In this document: positions 1-7,351 of the stretch, piece after piece
Numbering within the stretch: the stretch's first letter is position 1
Layout: each line of letters opens with the position of its first letter
NCBI GenBank assembly: GCA_002723015.1
Contig: PBNG01000048.1
Location: 18,558-27,302, forward strand
DNA: 8,745 nt
DNA from: Roseibacillus sp.
Lineage (GTDB): Bacteria; Verrucomicrobiota; Verrucomicrobiae; Verrucomicrobiales; Akkermansiaceae
Reading direction: 5' to 3'
Notes under the pieces: model-generated
What the model was told of the DNA's origin: nothing
What the model saw: only the letters and a program-made list of their open reading frames with translations
Databases searched by the model: none
Program-made: the position numbers and the translations under genes

Positions 1-743
1 AGTCGTAGTTTTCCGTCAACTCCCCCAAACGCAAGGACCTTTCCATCTGGACTGAAACCGATCGCAAGCACGGTGTCATCTCCGCGGAAGGGAGTTGCAA
101 GGACTCTCCCTGAGCGACTGTCAAAAATTCTGACTTCTCCCGCCTGGCCCGGGGCTCCCGTAGCAGCAGCCAGAGTTTTTCCATCAGGAGAAAGAGCCAG
201 GCCGTAGCTACGCTGACCGTTATCAGGGATTCGATCCAGCAGAGCACCGCTGTCGGGGTCCCATACGAGGATTTCATGGTATCCCCCCGTATAGAGTCTC
301 CGGCCCTCCTGACCAAAAACCATGGCGGTCACGCCGAGTGGTCTCGGGTATGTCGCCGGTGCAGAAGGATGAGCCCGCTGCGGGATAATCGACGAAAGCA
401 GGGCCTGCGGGTCCTCACCATCATAAATTGCTCCCTCCACAATCCACCGGCGTATGAGGCCAATCTCATCGTTCTCAAGAGGGTCCGCGTCCACCGGCAT
501 GCGGTCCTCGACATCATCGGTCGTAATGCGGTGAAAGAGTTCGGTTTCCAGATCTCCGGGATCAAGCTCTTTCCGGAGCTGCTCATAGGTATCAAGACGA
601 TATTTACCCTTCGCCTTTCCTTCCTTGTGGCAAGCCACACACTGCTGTTGAAGGATAGGGGCTACCTCGCGGGAAAAACTAACCCCCTCTGCGGAGGCCA
701 ACGCAGCCGAAATCACAATGAACCAGATGAAGGCGTAGTTCAT
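1..743 (-). CDS. Planctomycete-type cytochrome c fused to WD40 repeats (partial, 3' end beyond left edge)
   Basis: The window holds the first 247 residues; the frame is open to the edge. Residues 1–18 form a Sec-like signal peptide (MNYAFIWFIVISAALASAEG). A PSCyt1-like domain follows at about 20–115, with the heme motif CVACH at 35–39, preceded by the family-typical 'F-REVAPIL', and a likely axial methionine at 82 in RMPVDADPL. From about 136 WD40-type blades begin, shown by 'VWDPDSG' (160–166), 'ALSPDGKTLA' (183–192) and 'GFSPDGKVLA' (229–238); the third blade is cut. Known for the family: c-type cytochrome domains fused to propellers are common in planctomycetes, with no established substrate. 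The ATG lies 5 nt after the stop of the upstream DUF1549/DUF1553 gene, with no Shine-Dalgarno, so it is the last visible gene of the operon and probably depends on translational coupling. The product is probably periplasmic or surface-exposed; a role in electron transfer is inferred. Confidence 0.92.
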   Translation of the reverse strand, partial: MNYAFIWFIVISAALASAEGVSFSREVAPILQQQCVACHKEGKAKGKYRLDTYEQLRKELDPGDLETELFHRITTDDVEDRMPVDADPLENDEIGLIRRWIVEGAIYDGEDPQALLSSIIPQRAHPSAPATYPRPLGVTAMVFGQEGRRLYTGGYHEILVWDPDSGALLDRIPDNGQRSYGLALSPDGKTLAAATGAPGQAGEVRIFDSRSGRVLATPFRGDDTVLAIGFSPDGKVLAFGGVDGKLR

Positions 744-748
744 CGCAG

Positions 749-3178
749 TTAGTGCTGGAACAGGAACTCACTTTTGTTGAGGACAATCCAGAGAGTATCC
801 TCGAGGGCTGCAGCAGTATTCTCGGCCTCCCGGATATATTGAAGATGCAGCGCCAGCTCCTTATCTCCAGGAGGACGACAGAGTGCAGAGACATAAAGTT
901 TCCTGACGATCTCCTCCTCGCTGATGCCTTCGCGGATCCATCGCTGGAGATGGCCATCTCCCGCAGTGATCATGTCGTGAACAAGCTTACCATTGTACAT
1001 CTGCAGGGCCTGACCCAGACTTGAATCATCCCCCCGTTCACATTCACATATGGTCTGACGTTCGGGTTGGCCGAATACTTTCATGAACTCAACATCTCCT
1101 ATACGGCCACGATTGTGCGGCTTGAGGTCGGGGGCCGGAAGCTCGGTCGCCTTGACCTCGGGGGGCACTCCCTCGAATTTCATGGGCCGTCCGGTCACTG
1201 CTCCGAGGGCATCAACCAGTTGCTCCGCGGTGAGCATGCGCGGCTGATAATGGGAAAAGTAGGTGCGGTCTTCTCTGTTAAGGTCGGTAGCCTCGGAGGC
1301 TGCCTGGTAAGTATTGCTGTTCAGGATGACCCGCATGAGGTGACGGCGATCATACCCACTTTGGCGAAAATCCCGCGTTAGGGCTGCCAGCAGAGGAGGA
1401 TTGGTAGGAGGGTTGGTGTCCCTGAAATCATCAAAAGGCTCTACAATCCCCCGTCCGAGGAGATGTGCCCAGATCCTGTTCGCCTCTACTTCTGCGAAAA
1501 ATGGATTCCTCTCACCAGTCAGCCAGACGGTAAAGGCATCCCGTCGATCATGCGAGTTATCTACTTCCATCTCGCCAGCCTTCGGCGCCCACGGCTTCAT
1601 GGTCTCTCCCGTCGCCGGGTGGGAAACCTCACCGTCACTTCTGCTGTAGACGATCAATTCCTCTCCCTTGCCTGTCTTTTTCCGTTCAACCCGGTTAAAG
1701 AATGCAGCCAGTCCATAATAATTATCCTGCGTCCACCGTTCAAAGGGGTGGTTGTGACACTTCGCACATTGAATTCTGGAACCAAGGAATAACTGAGCCG
1801 AAGTTTCCATCGCGTCGAACGTGTTGCCTGCGGCCCTGTAATAATTAGCGGCTGGATAAACGAGGCTACTTCCACGCGCGGTCAGGATCTCACGGGCAAA
1901 TTCATCATAGGGCATGTTGGAGGACACTGCATTGACGAGCCACCGGTTGAACTTGAACACGGATGCATGTCCGATCTGTTTTTTGGATACCCGGAGAAGA
2001 TCTCCCCATTTCTGGGCCCAGAAGGATGCGTGCTCTTCACTCTCAAGGAGGGCGTCAATCAAGACGGCACGCTTTCGAGGGTCATCGTCCTTGACGAAGG
2101 AGTCGATCTTCCCGGCAGGAGGGAGCTGCCCGGTGACATCGAGGTAAACCCTCCGGAGAAACTCCCGGTCTCCAGCCTGCTTGCTCGACACAAATTGCAG
2201 CTGTCGCAACTTCCGGTAGACCAGTTCGTCGATGTAGTTGGCCGGAGCACGCTCTACCCATTTAAATCCGTCAATCTGCCTTACGAAGGTTAGACTGGTG
2301 CTTTCTATGAACTCCAGATACCGGACAATGACGGCTGCCCCACCCCGCTCTACTCCGCTAACCAGCCCCTCCCGCGACACTTCTGCCACCTTGGTGTTGG
2401 AGCTCTCAAAGACGGCCAGATGGGTTACATCCCGGCTCGTTCCATCGCTGAACCTTGCGTGAACGGAGAACTGCTGGTTCGCATCCGGGAAGTGCAGAAC
2501 CCGGGCCTCGGAAGGGTGAATCTCTATCCCGGTACAGATGGATTCCTCTTCCTTGCGAAGAGCTGCACCCTCGGCAATCCACGAGCGAAGAAGAGCGTAT
2601 TCCGGGCTCTCCTCATCCAGCTTCTTGCCCCCCTCATGAGTGACGGCAGTGGTGGGTTTGAGCAAGAGAAGACTCTTCTCCGGCTCGATGGGATTGGTCC
2701 TGCGCCCCAGTTCCTCCCTGACGAGCGTGAGCCCGTCGAGAGCCGGATCAAAAGCCCGGAGCGAGAGCCGGAAGTTTCCCTTCCCGTGGGGAGACCCGTG
2801 ACAGGATCCGGCACTGCATCCCAGCCGGGAGAGGACCGGCAGGGTCTCATGGCGGAAGGAAACGGGATCGGGAGACTGGATTCCCGTGACCGTAATTTTC
2901 ACTCTGGAGTCCCCCAGCCGGATGCTGGTTACTCCATTGGACCGGGGCCGAACCTTCCCGCCTCCTGAAACGGACACTATCCCCGGATCATCCGTCACGT
3001 ATCGGGCGCTCCGGGTCCCGTCAGCCACCCGTTCGCTATCCCGCCAGGTCGCGATCAACTGGAGGGAATCGCGCTCGCCCCTCAATATGAATTCCGGCGG
3101 ATACAATTCCCAACCGGCCCGGCACAATGGCGTGGCCATTCCCAGAACGCATAATAGTGGCAGAATAAACCTCGTCAT
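749..3178 (-). CDS. BIG2–DUF1549–DUF1553 protein with two heme-like Cys/His motifs
   Basis: 809 residues. Residues 1–21 look like a Sec signal peptide. A first Ig-like (BIG2-type) segment spans about 22–100, and a second about 215–298 with the typical 'FSDGTSRDVTHLAVFESSNT' pattern. Between them is a conserved block with CSAGSCH at 121–127 (Cx4CH) and 'PEKSLLLLKPT' at 166–176. DUF1549 covers about 312–500, including 'FLRRVYLDVTGQLP' (340–353) and the canonical CAKCH motif at 471–475 followed by NHPFERW. DUF1553 covers about 545–809, with 'EVEANRIWAHLLGRGIV' (563–579), 'LTAEQLVDAL' (649–658), 'FGQPERQTICECER' (702–715) and the family's usual C-terminus 'LNKSEFLFQH'. It is complete and ordinary in length for the family, whose biochemical function is unknown. 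Its ATG overlaps the upstream gene's TGA (ATGA). The two Cys/His motifs suggest c-type heme binding outside the cytoplasm; that is inference, and neither motif proves heme attachment. Confidence 0.95.
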   Translation of the reverse strand: MTRFILPLLCVLGMATPLCRAGWELYPPEFILRGERDSLQLIATWRDSERVADGTRSARYVTDDPGIVSVSGGGKVRPRSNGVTSIRLGDSRVKITVTGIQSPDPVSFRHETLPVLSRLGCSAGSCHGSPHGKGNFRLSLRAFDPALDGLTLVREELGRRTNPIEPEKSLLLLKPTTAVTHEGGKKLDEESPEYALLRSWIAEGAALRKEEESICTGIEIHPSEARVLHFPDANQQFSVHARFSDGTSRDVTHLAVFESSNTKVAEVSREGLVSGVERGGAAVIVRYLEFIESTSLTFVRQIDGFKWVERAPANYIDELVYRKLRQLQFVSSKQAGDREFLRRVYLDVTGQLPPAGKIDSFVKDDDPRKRAVLIDALLESEEHASFWAQKWGDLLRVSKKQIGHASVFKFNRWLVNAVSSNMPYDEFAREILTARGSSLVYPAANYYRAAGNTFDAMETSAQLFLGSRIQCAKCHNHPFERWTQDNYYGLAAFFNRVERKKTGKGEELIVYSRSDGEVSHPATGETMKPWAPKAGEMEVDNSHDRRDAFTVWLTGERNPFFAEVEANRIWAHLLGRGIVEPFDDFRDTNPPTNPPLLAALTRDFRQSGYDRRHLMRVILNSNTYQAASEATDLNREDRTYFSHYQPRMLTAEQLVDALGAVTGRPMKFEGVPPEVKATELPAPDLKPHNRGRIGDVEFMKVFGQPERQTICECERGDDSSLGQALQMYNGKLVHDMITAGDGHLQRWIREGISEEEIVRKLYVSALCRPPGDKELALHLQYIREAENTAAALEDTLWIVLNKSEFLFQH

Positions 3179-4953
3179 GACCTGTCGCGGACCTTGAGGG
3201 AAAAGGGAGGGCTTTCAATACGTAATGGATTTCGGTGGAAGTCCACTTCCACCTCCACTACGAGACCTTCCACTTCCACCTGCTCTGGACTACCTATCTT
3301 TAGTTCGAGCTCCACCGAGCTCGTCTTGTCATCAAGACTCTTCTCCCCGCTTTGCATACCCCCCGGCAGCCCCACCACCCGTACCTTGCTGCTGAACCGG
3401 CGGTCACCACCCTCCCAGCTCAAAGTGACCGGTATCTTAACCATGGCCCCTCTTTCAACTTCATCAGGGGGACTTACCTCGACCTTGAAAGGTGGTTTCA
3501 TCACTCGCACGGCAAGGAGCCCGTTCACGGCCTGTGGAATCTCTGCTGAAGCGTCTCTCTCCTTCAACACCTGGCTCGTTTCCAGCTTCGTCACATAGGA
3601 GTGGCCCTCAAAATCCGAGACGCCCCGAACCCCGAAATCATGGATGGTTCCAACAGCGACATCTGAAGGAAGGCGAACCCGGAAACCCGCCGCTCCCTGC
3701 CCCCCCGCCACGGCATCCTGTTCCTCCCTGCACACGAGCGAGGATTCCATCCTGAGCTGGATGACCGGAGTAAACCCTTTGCGGGAACATTGGACCGGAA
3801 CGACGAAGACCCCACCTGGAACGGCCAGAAAATGATCGTTAAGGGGATGTTTCTTGTCCTTCTGGCCCGGCACCGAGAGAGAAAAGGGCGCAATCCCGGA
3901 ATTGACCGATAGCTCAAACTCCATGCCGGGGCCTCGACGACCATACGCATCACGAACCTCCACGCTATAGGTGCCGGCATCCAGCCAGACCTGCATTTTC
4001 TGTTCCTCAAAAATCTCTGGTGAACTCTTTGCCACGACCTCACCACTCTCTTTCAGAATCCGCATCCGTGGGAGTGCCGGGGAGCGGATTTTACGAGCCG
4101 CTGCAGCCAGCGTCACATAGGATCGTCTCTCAAGACTGAGAGGAATGCGGGCCACACCGGCCTCCGCTCCAATGAGATGTCTACTCAGTCTTACCTCTCC
4201 GATTCCAAGAACTTTTTCATCTTCTGCGACATCGTAATCCGGAACCTCATCTGCTGTCGCGGCAGCTGCTGCCACCAGCTCCTCAATGACGAACTGGTAT
4301 GCTTTTCCACCACGGTATTCCGAATCCATCAGCTCAACGATGTAAACGCCCTCCTCAGGAGCGGAAAAATCAATTCTTGGATTCAGCCCATCAATCTGAC
4401 TGTCGTCAGCTTGAAAAAGCCGGCGCCCACCTTCTGTCCTCAGGGTCAGCACCCCATCAAAGTCTGAACCGCGCCCCTCTGCCCTGAGGGTGATCCGCTC
4501 TCCTTTTTTTGCGTTAAACCGGAAATAATGTGCCCCCAGCTTCTGCGAACTTCCCTCCACCTTGGTGGGCACTTCGATCTCCTGAGCCTCTACAGCCCTC
4601 GTCCTCGCCTGAGAAGTCACCAATGAGTCCTCCCGGTCGCTTACCCTTAGATATACCAGGTTGCTGACCCCGTGGTCGCTGTGAACACGCAATGCTCCTG
4701 GCCCAACGTAATCCGTTGAGATCCGGAATACCGGGGCCTTGTCCTCGATCCGCTCTATCTCAGAGGGGAAGCTGGTCCACAGCCTCACCTCTTCCAATCC
4801 CCCTCCATGAAGACGGACCTCTGCCGGCTTGCCGGATTGAATCACCGAGGGTTCACAACGTTCCAGCCTGACATGCTGGGCCAGAAGACCAGACGGCCCT
4901 GCTGCCAGCACGAGACAGAACCCTGGACAAAACCATGGCACAATACCGCTCAA
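3175..4953 (-). CDS. Exported PPC-domain beta-sandwich protein, TTG start
   Basis: 592 residues. The N-terminus (1–25) is hydrophobic and ends in 'GLLAQ', consistent with a Sec signal peptide. Residues about 28–104 resemble an IPT/TIG-like sandwich. Residues about 126–225 match a bacterial pre-peptidase C-terminal (PPC) domain: 'HYFRFNAKKGERITLRAEG', then 'FDGVLTLRTEGGRRLFQADD' and a closing 'GVYIVELMDSEYRGGKAYQFVI'. A second PPC-like unit spans about 250–352 ('AGTYSVEVRDAYGRRG'), and a last Ig-like module about 485–588 ends the protein. No catalytic motif is visible, so a binding or scaffolding role at the cell surface is inferred. The start is TTG, sharing TTGA with the stop of the TolB-like gene; no ATG lies nearby and no Shine-Dalgarno is visible, so coupling is likely. 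An in-frame GTG at codon 5 is a possible alternative. The gene ends in an ATGA overlap with the DUF1549/DUF1553 gene. Confidence 0.9.
   Translation of the reverse strand: MSGIVPWFCPGFCLVLAAGPSGLLAQHVRLERCEPSVIQSGKPAEVRLHGGGLEEVRLWTSFPSEIERIEDKAPVFRISTDYVGPGALRVHSDHGVSNLVYLRVSDREDSLVTSQARTRAVEAQEIEVPTKVEGSSQKLGAHYFRFNAKKGERITLRAEGRGSDFDGVLTLRTEGGRRLFQADDSQIDGLNPRIDFSAPEEGVYIVELMDSEYRGGKAYQFVIEELVAAAAATADEVPDYDVAEDEKVLGIGEVRLSRHLIGAEAGVARIPLSLERRSYVTLAAAARKIRSPALPRMRILKESGEVVAKSSPEIFEEQKMQVWLDAGTYSVEVRDAYGRRGPGMEFELSVNSGIAPFSLSVPGQKDKKHPLNDHFLAVPGGVFVVPVQCSRKGFTPVIQLRMESSLVCREEQDAVAGGQGAAGFRVRLPSDVAVGTIHDFGVRGVSDFEGHSYVTKLETSQVLKERDASAEIPQAVNGLLAVRVMKPPFKVEVSPPDEVERGAMVKIPVTLSWEGGDRRFSSKVRVVGLPGGMQSGEKSLDDKTSSVELELKIGSPEQVEVEGLVVEVEVDFHRNPLRIESPPFSLKVRDRS
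3234..3253 (-). repeat. Perfect 9-bp inverted repeat near the 3' end of the PPC gene
   Basis: The arms GGTGGAAGT and ACTTCCACC are separated by 2 nt. The structure reads the same way on either strand and would form a hairpin in the operon mRNA, 55 nt upstream of the DUF1549/DUF1553 start. It lies inside codons for V-E-V-D-F-H and may simply reflect that coding sequence. There is no U-run, so it is not a Rho-independent terminator. Confidence 0.45.
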
Positions 4954-5915
4954 GAACCGCTGTCTGCTAGTGGTTTCCCATCCGGCCCTACCCCTTCCGT
5001 GGGCACCTCGTGGAGGTACAGGTCAAAGCGCCCTCCTCTTTCTGACACGATGACGACATGCTTCCCATCCGGATGCCATGCCGGGTAATCGTCACGATCC
5101 AACCCGGTTGTCAGGGCCCTCACACCGGTCCCATCTATCTTCATGACATAGACATTATAGCCCCCGTCCCGGGTGCTGGTGAAGACGATCTGCCTGCCAT
5201 CCGGGGAGACCACAGGACGAATGTCCATGATCGTATTTTCCGTGAGACGTTTCTCGTCAGAGCCCTCAGCACTCATCGAGTAGATCTCATAGTTATTCTC
5301 TCTCGAATTGCTGAAGACAATCGTCTTGCCATCAGGAGTGAAACTAGGCCAGTTGCTCACCCCTTCAGACTGTGTTAGCTGCTTCTTCTCCTTACCGTCA
5401 ACCCGGACAGACCACAGTTGCTGCGGTCCGGTTTCCGCAAAGGCGTATACGACCCGTTTGCTGTCCGGGGTGAACACCGGACTTCTCGTTCCTCCGCGTC
5501 CGGAGTGGGTGATGTATACATCCTTCCTTTCTTCGAGATTCCTGATCACGAGTTTTGCAGTCAGGTTTCCCGTACACTCGGTTACCGACATGAACCTTCC
5601 GTCTGGAGAGATCTTGGGCTCGATATGGTGCTTGTCGCCCACATCCGGGACAAACGGCTCTGACTTACCCGTCTCGAGATCCAACCTCAGGACCCGGACG
5701 AGATCGTCCTGCTCGTCATAGCCATAAAGAAGAGCTTTTCCTCCCTCGACAAAATACGGATCGCGCTTGAGAATCCCATCGTTGGTCAGCCGCTTTGGCT
5801 CAGCGAGAGCGGCATTATGCAGGGCCAGAAGTGCTAACCCGAGAGCCGCCAGTGCCTCCCTGCCTCCCCATGATGATCCCAACATCCCACGAGTAGATTC
5901 CCTAGAGGAGCTCAT
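4950..5915 (-). CDS. TolB-like six-bladed PD40 beta-propeller, exported
   Basis: 321 residues from the chosen start. The N-terminus contains a long hydrophobic stretch (about 21–38, 'ALAALGLALLALHNAALA') typical of a signal peptide. Six PD40/WD40-like blades can be counted: about 51–79, 98–129, 145–171, 188–214, 232–258 and 276–302, several with the signature '(S/T)PDG+.I.F.S.R' such as 'FTPDGKTIVFSNSRENNYEI' and 'VSPDGRQIVFTSTRDGGYNV'. The fold is that of the TolB C-terminal propeller, but the N-terminal TolB domain is missing and no tol-pal genes are nearby, so it should not be called tolB. Propellers of this kind normally bind proteins or glycans; the ligand is unknown. I chose the ATG at 5915 because a strong GGAGG lies 7 nt upstream. 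ATGs at 5933 (longer, no Shine-Dalgarno) and 5885 (shorter, still with a signal peptide) are alternatives. It overlaps the DUF1501 gene by 14 nt. Confidence 0.9.
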   Translation of the reverse strand: MSSSRESTRGMLGSSWGGREALAALGLALLALHNAALAEPKRLTNDGILKRDPYFVEGGKALLYGYDEQDDLVRVLRLDLETGKSEPFVPDVGDKHHIEPKISPDGRFMSVTECTGNLTAKLVIRNLEERKDVYITHSGRGGTRSPVFTPDSKRVVYAFAETGPQQLWSVRVDGKEKKQLTQSEGVSNWPSFTPDGKTIVFSNSRENNYEIYSMSAEGSDEKRLTENTIMDIRPVVSPDGRQIVFTSTRDGGYNVYVMKIDGTGVRALTTGLDRDDYPAWHPDGKHVVIVSERGGRFDLYLHEVPTEGVGPDGKPLADSGS

Positions 5916-7242
5916 GGATAACCCTCCCCCCATCCAGAACTTTCATTTCCGCCCTCTGCTGGGCCCCAACGCCGCATAGCTCGGCGATTGTCGTGCCAGC
6001 CATCAGGGGAGAGATCGGCTCGGTCAGCGGGCGCTCTGCCCTCGCATCGCTCTCCCCGATCGTGCGTCCAGGCTGCACACCCGCACCTGCCCAGATTGAA
6101 AAGTAGCAGTGCTGGTGATGCTCGCGAGCTGCCCGCTTGCTGATCTTGGGCGTGCGCCCGAACTCACCCATGGCTACGACAAGAGTATCCTCCATCATGC
6201 CACGGTCGTATAAATCATCCAGCAACGCTGAAAATGCGCGGTCGAGGATCGGGCAGTGCCGGTCCTGAAGGAGCTCAAAGTTGTAAATGTGCGTATCCCA
6301 GCCCCAATCCCCGTTGGGAGTAAAAGTCTCAACATATTCCGACCAGTTGACCTGAATGTAGGGCACGCCCACCTGAGCCAGCCGGCGAGCAAGAAGACAA
6401 CTCTGCCCGAAGGCGGTCTGACCATAGGACTCACGGGTTTTCTCCTTCTCACGGGTGAGATCAAAGGCGTCCTTGGCCTTGGGATCCGTCAACAGGCCAT
6501 AGGCTGCCTGGTGGGTCTTCTCCCAGTCATCGATTCGTGCCCCGTCCAGTGTTCTGTGCGCAGCGTCGAGCTGATCGAGTAACTTCTTCCGGTTCTGAAT
6601 CCTGTTTGGCGTAATGCCATCGAGCATCTTAAGGGTAGGGATATTGACATCCCCATGCTGAGAGCAACTCACCAGAAATGGATCGTAGGCCTTACCGAGG
6701 GTCCCGCCTCCATATCCCTCAATGCGGCGCGGCAGATCCCGGGGTATTCCTCGACCGAGATAAAAGAAGGGGGGAAGGGCTCCACTGTTTCCGCGATGCT
6801 TTGCAATGATCGACCCGAAATTCGGATGAACCGTCGGAGCTTCCTTGAACCCGGTCACCCCAATCGTTCCCGCTCCGGGATGCCCGCCATCCGTGGTGAC
6901 CATCGACCGGATCAATGAAAACTTGTCGTTCCGCTGAGCAAGGCGGGGAAGCATCTCCGTAAAGTGCACTCCCGGAATTTTGGTCGGAATCGTCCCGAAG
7001 GGGCCCCGATAGTCCATGGGTGCATCGGGTTTCGGGTCAAACGTATCTATGTGGCTGGGACCTCCCCACAACCAGAGGAGGATGACCGACTTGGCTCGAC
7101 CCCGCTCCTGCGCCGCCTGTACTTCCAGCAAATTCGGCAGGCCTGCCCCCATCGCGAAGGGAACTGCTGCGGCCGTCTTGAGGAAGGAACGCCGCGACAG
7201 GCCATTACAGTCATTGGCCTTGAAATTACCTACTCCGATCAT
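5902..7242 (-). CDS. Tat-exported DUF1501 protein (alkaline-phosphatase-like fold)
   Basis: 446 residues, a full-length DUF1501 member. A twin-arginine signal is plain: SRRSFLK at 16–22 followed by 'TAAAVPFAMGAGLP'. The core shows 'LWLWGGPSHIDTFDPKPDAP' (56–75), the family's N-terminal signature; WDTH at 315–318; 'GEFGRTPKI' (359–367); and a His-rich 'REHHQHCYF' (373–381) leading into 'GAGVQPG'. DUF1501 belongs to the alkaline phosphatase/sulfatase-like superfamily, so D66, T67, D316, H318, E360 and the 375–378 histidines are candidate metal or active-site residues. That assignment is inferred from motif position; the substrate is unknown. The Tat route would fit a protein that folds with its metal before export. 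The frame stays open to 7383, but the start at 7242 puts the Tat motif at the usual distance from the N-terminus. It is the first gene of the minus-strand operon, and its promoter should lie in 7243–7372. Confidence 0.94.
   Translation of the reverse strand: MIGVGNFKANDCNGLSRRSFLKTAAAVPFAMGAGLPNLLEVQAAQERGRAKSVILLWLWGGPSHIDTFDPKPDAPMDYRGPFGTIPTKIPGVHFTEMLPRLAQRNDKFSLIRSMVTTDGGHPGAGTIGVTGFKEAPTVHPNFGSIIAKHRGNSGALPPFFYLGRGIPRDLPRRIEGYGGGTLGKAYDPFLVSCSQHGDVNIPTLKMLDGITPNRIQNRKKLLDQLDAAHRTLDGARIDDWEKTHQAAYGLLTDPKAKDAFDLTREKEKTRESYGQTAFGQSCLLARRLAQVGVPYIQVNWSEYVETFTPNGDWGWDTHIYNFELLQDRHCPILDRAFSALLDDLYDRGMMEDTLVVAMGEFGRTPKISKRAAREHHQHCYFSIWAGAGVQPGRTIGESDARAERPLTEPISPLMAGTTIAELCGVGAQQRAEMKVLDGGRVIHELL
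5922..5931 (-). promoter_or_regulatory. Shine-Dalgarno of the TolB-like gene
   Basis: On the minus strand a run of six G, then A, then GGG contains GGAGG (5923–5927) with a 7-nt spacer to the ATG at 5915. It lies within the last codons of the DUF1501 gene. It is the only strong ribosome-binding site seen in this operon and it decides the start in favour of 5915 over 5933, because the ATG at 5933 would precede the site. Confidence 0.7.
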
Positions 7243-7292
7243 TGTTAAACGTTCTCTAGGTTGATTATTCCGGTGCCAAAAGGAAAGGAAAT

Positions 7293-7313
7293 ATGCATCG
7301 CCGCAACAGGTGA
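7293..7313 (+). other. Possible leader mini-ORF (MHRRNR) before the MBOAT gene
   Basis: An ATG preceded by AGGAAAGGAAAT (purine-rich, with AGGA ending 3 nt before the ATG) opens a frame of six codons, M-H-R-R-N-R, then TGA. Its stop overlaps a GTG (7310) that is in frame with the MBOAT gene (GTGA). It could be a leader peptide or uORF, or chance; very short frames like this arise easily, so confidence is low. Confidence 0.2.
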
Positions 7314-7333
7314 GCGTCACCTCCGAAATTTTT

Positions 7334-7351
7334 GGATTCAGGGTTGAATCC
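7334..7351. repeat. 7-bp inverted repeat upstream of the MBOAT start
   Basis: GGATTCA and TGAATCC are perfect arms around a GGGT loop. The element ends 21 nt before the proposed TTG start of the MBOAT gene. It could be an mRNA hairpin in the 5' leader or a dyad operator serving the divergent promoters. No U-run follows, so it is not a standard terminator. Confidence 0.4.

Noticed and set aside
276..752. 158-residue plus-strand open frame
   Set aside because: The opposite strand encodes a clear signal peptide, CxxCH cytochrome domain and WD40 blades; this frame is its shadow.
2420..2968. 182-residue plus-strand open frame
   Set aside because: It is antisense to the conserved N-terminal part of the BIG2–DUF1549–DUF1553 gene and resembles nothing known.
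4950..5915. Calling the propeller gene tolB
   Set aside because: The TolB N-terminal domain and any tol-pal neighbours are missing; only the propeller fold is shared.
7263..7278. Sigma-54-like TGGCAC on the minus strand upstream of DUF1501
   Set aside because: The -24-like element is there, but the matching -12 GC element is absent (TAATC at that position).
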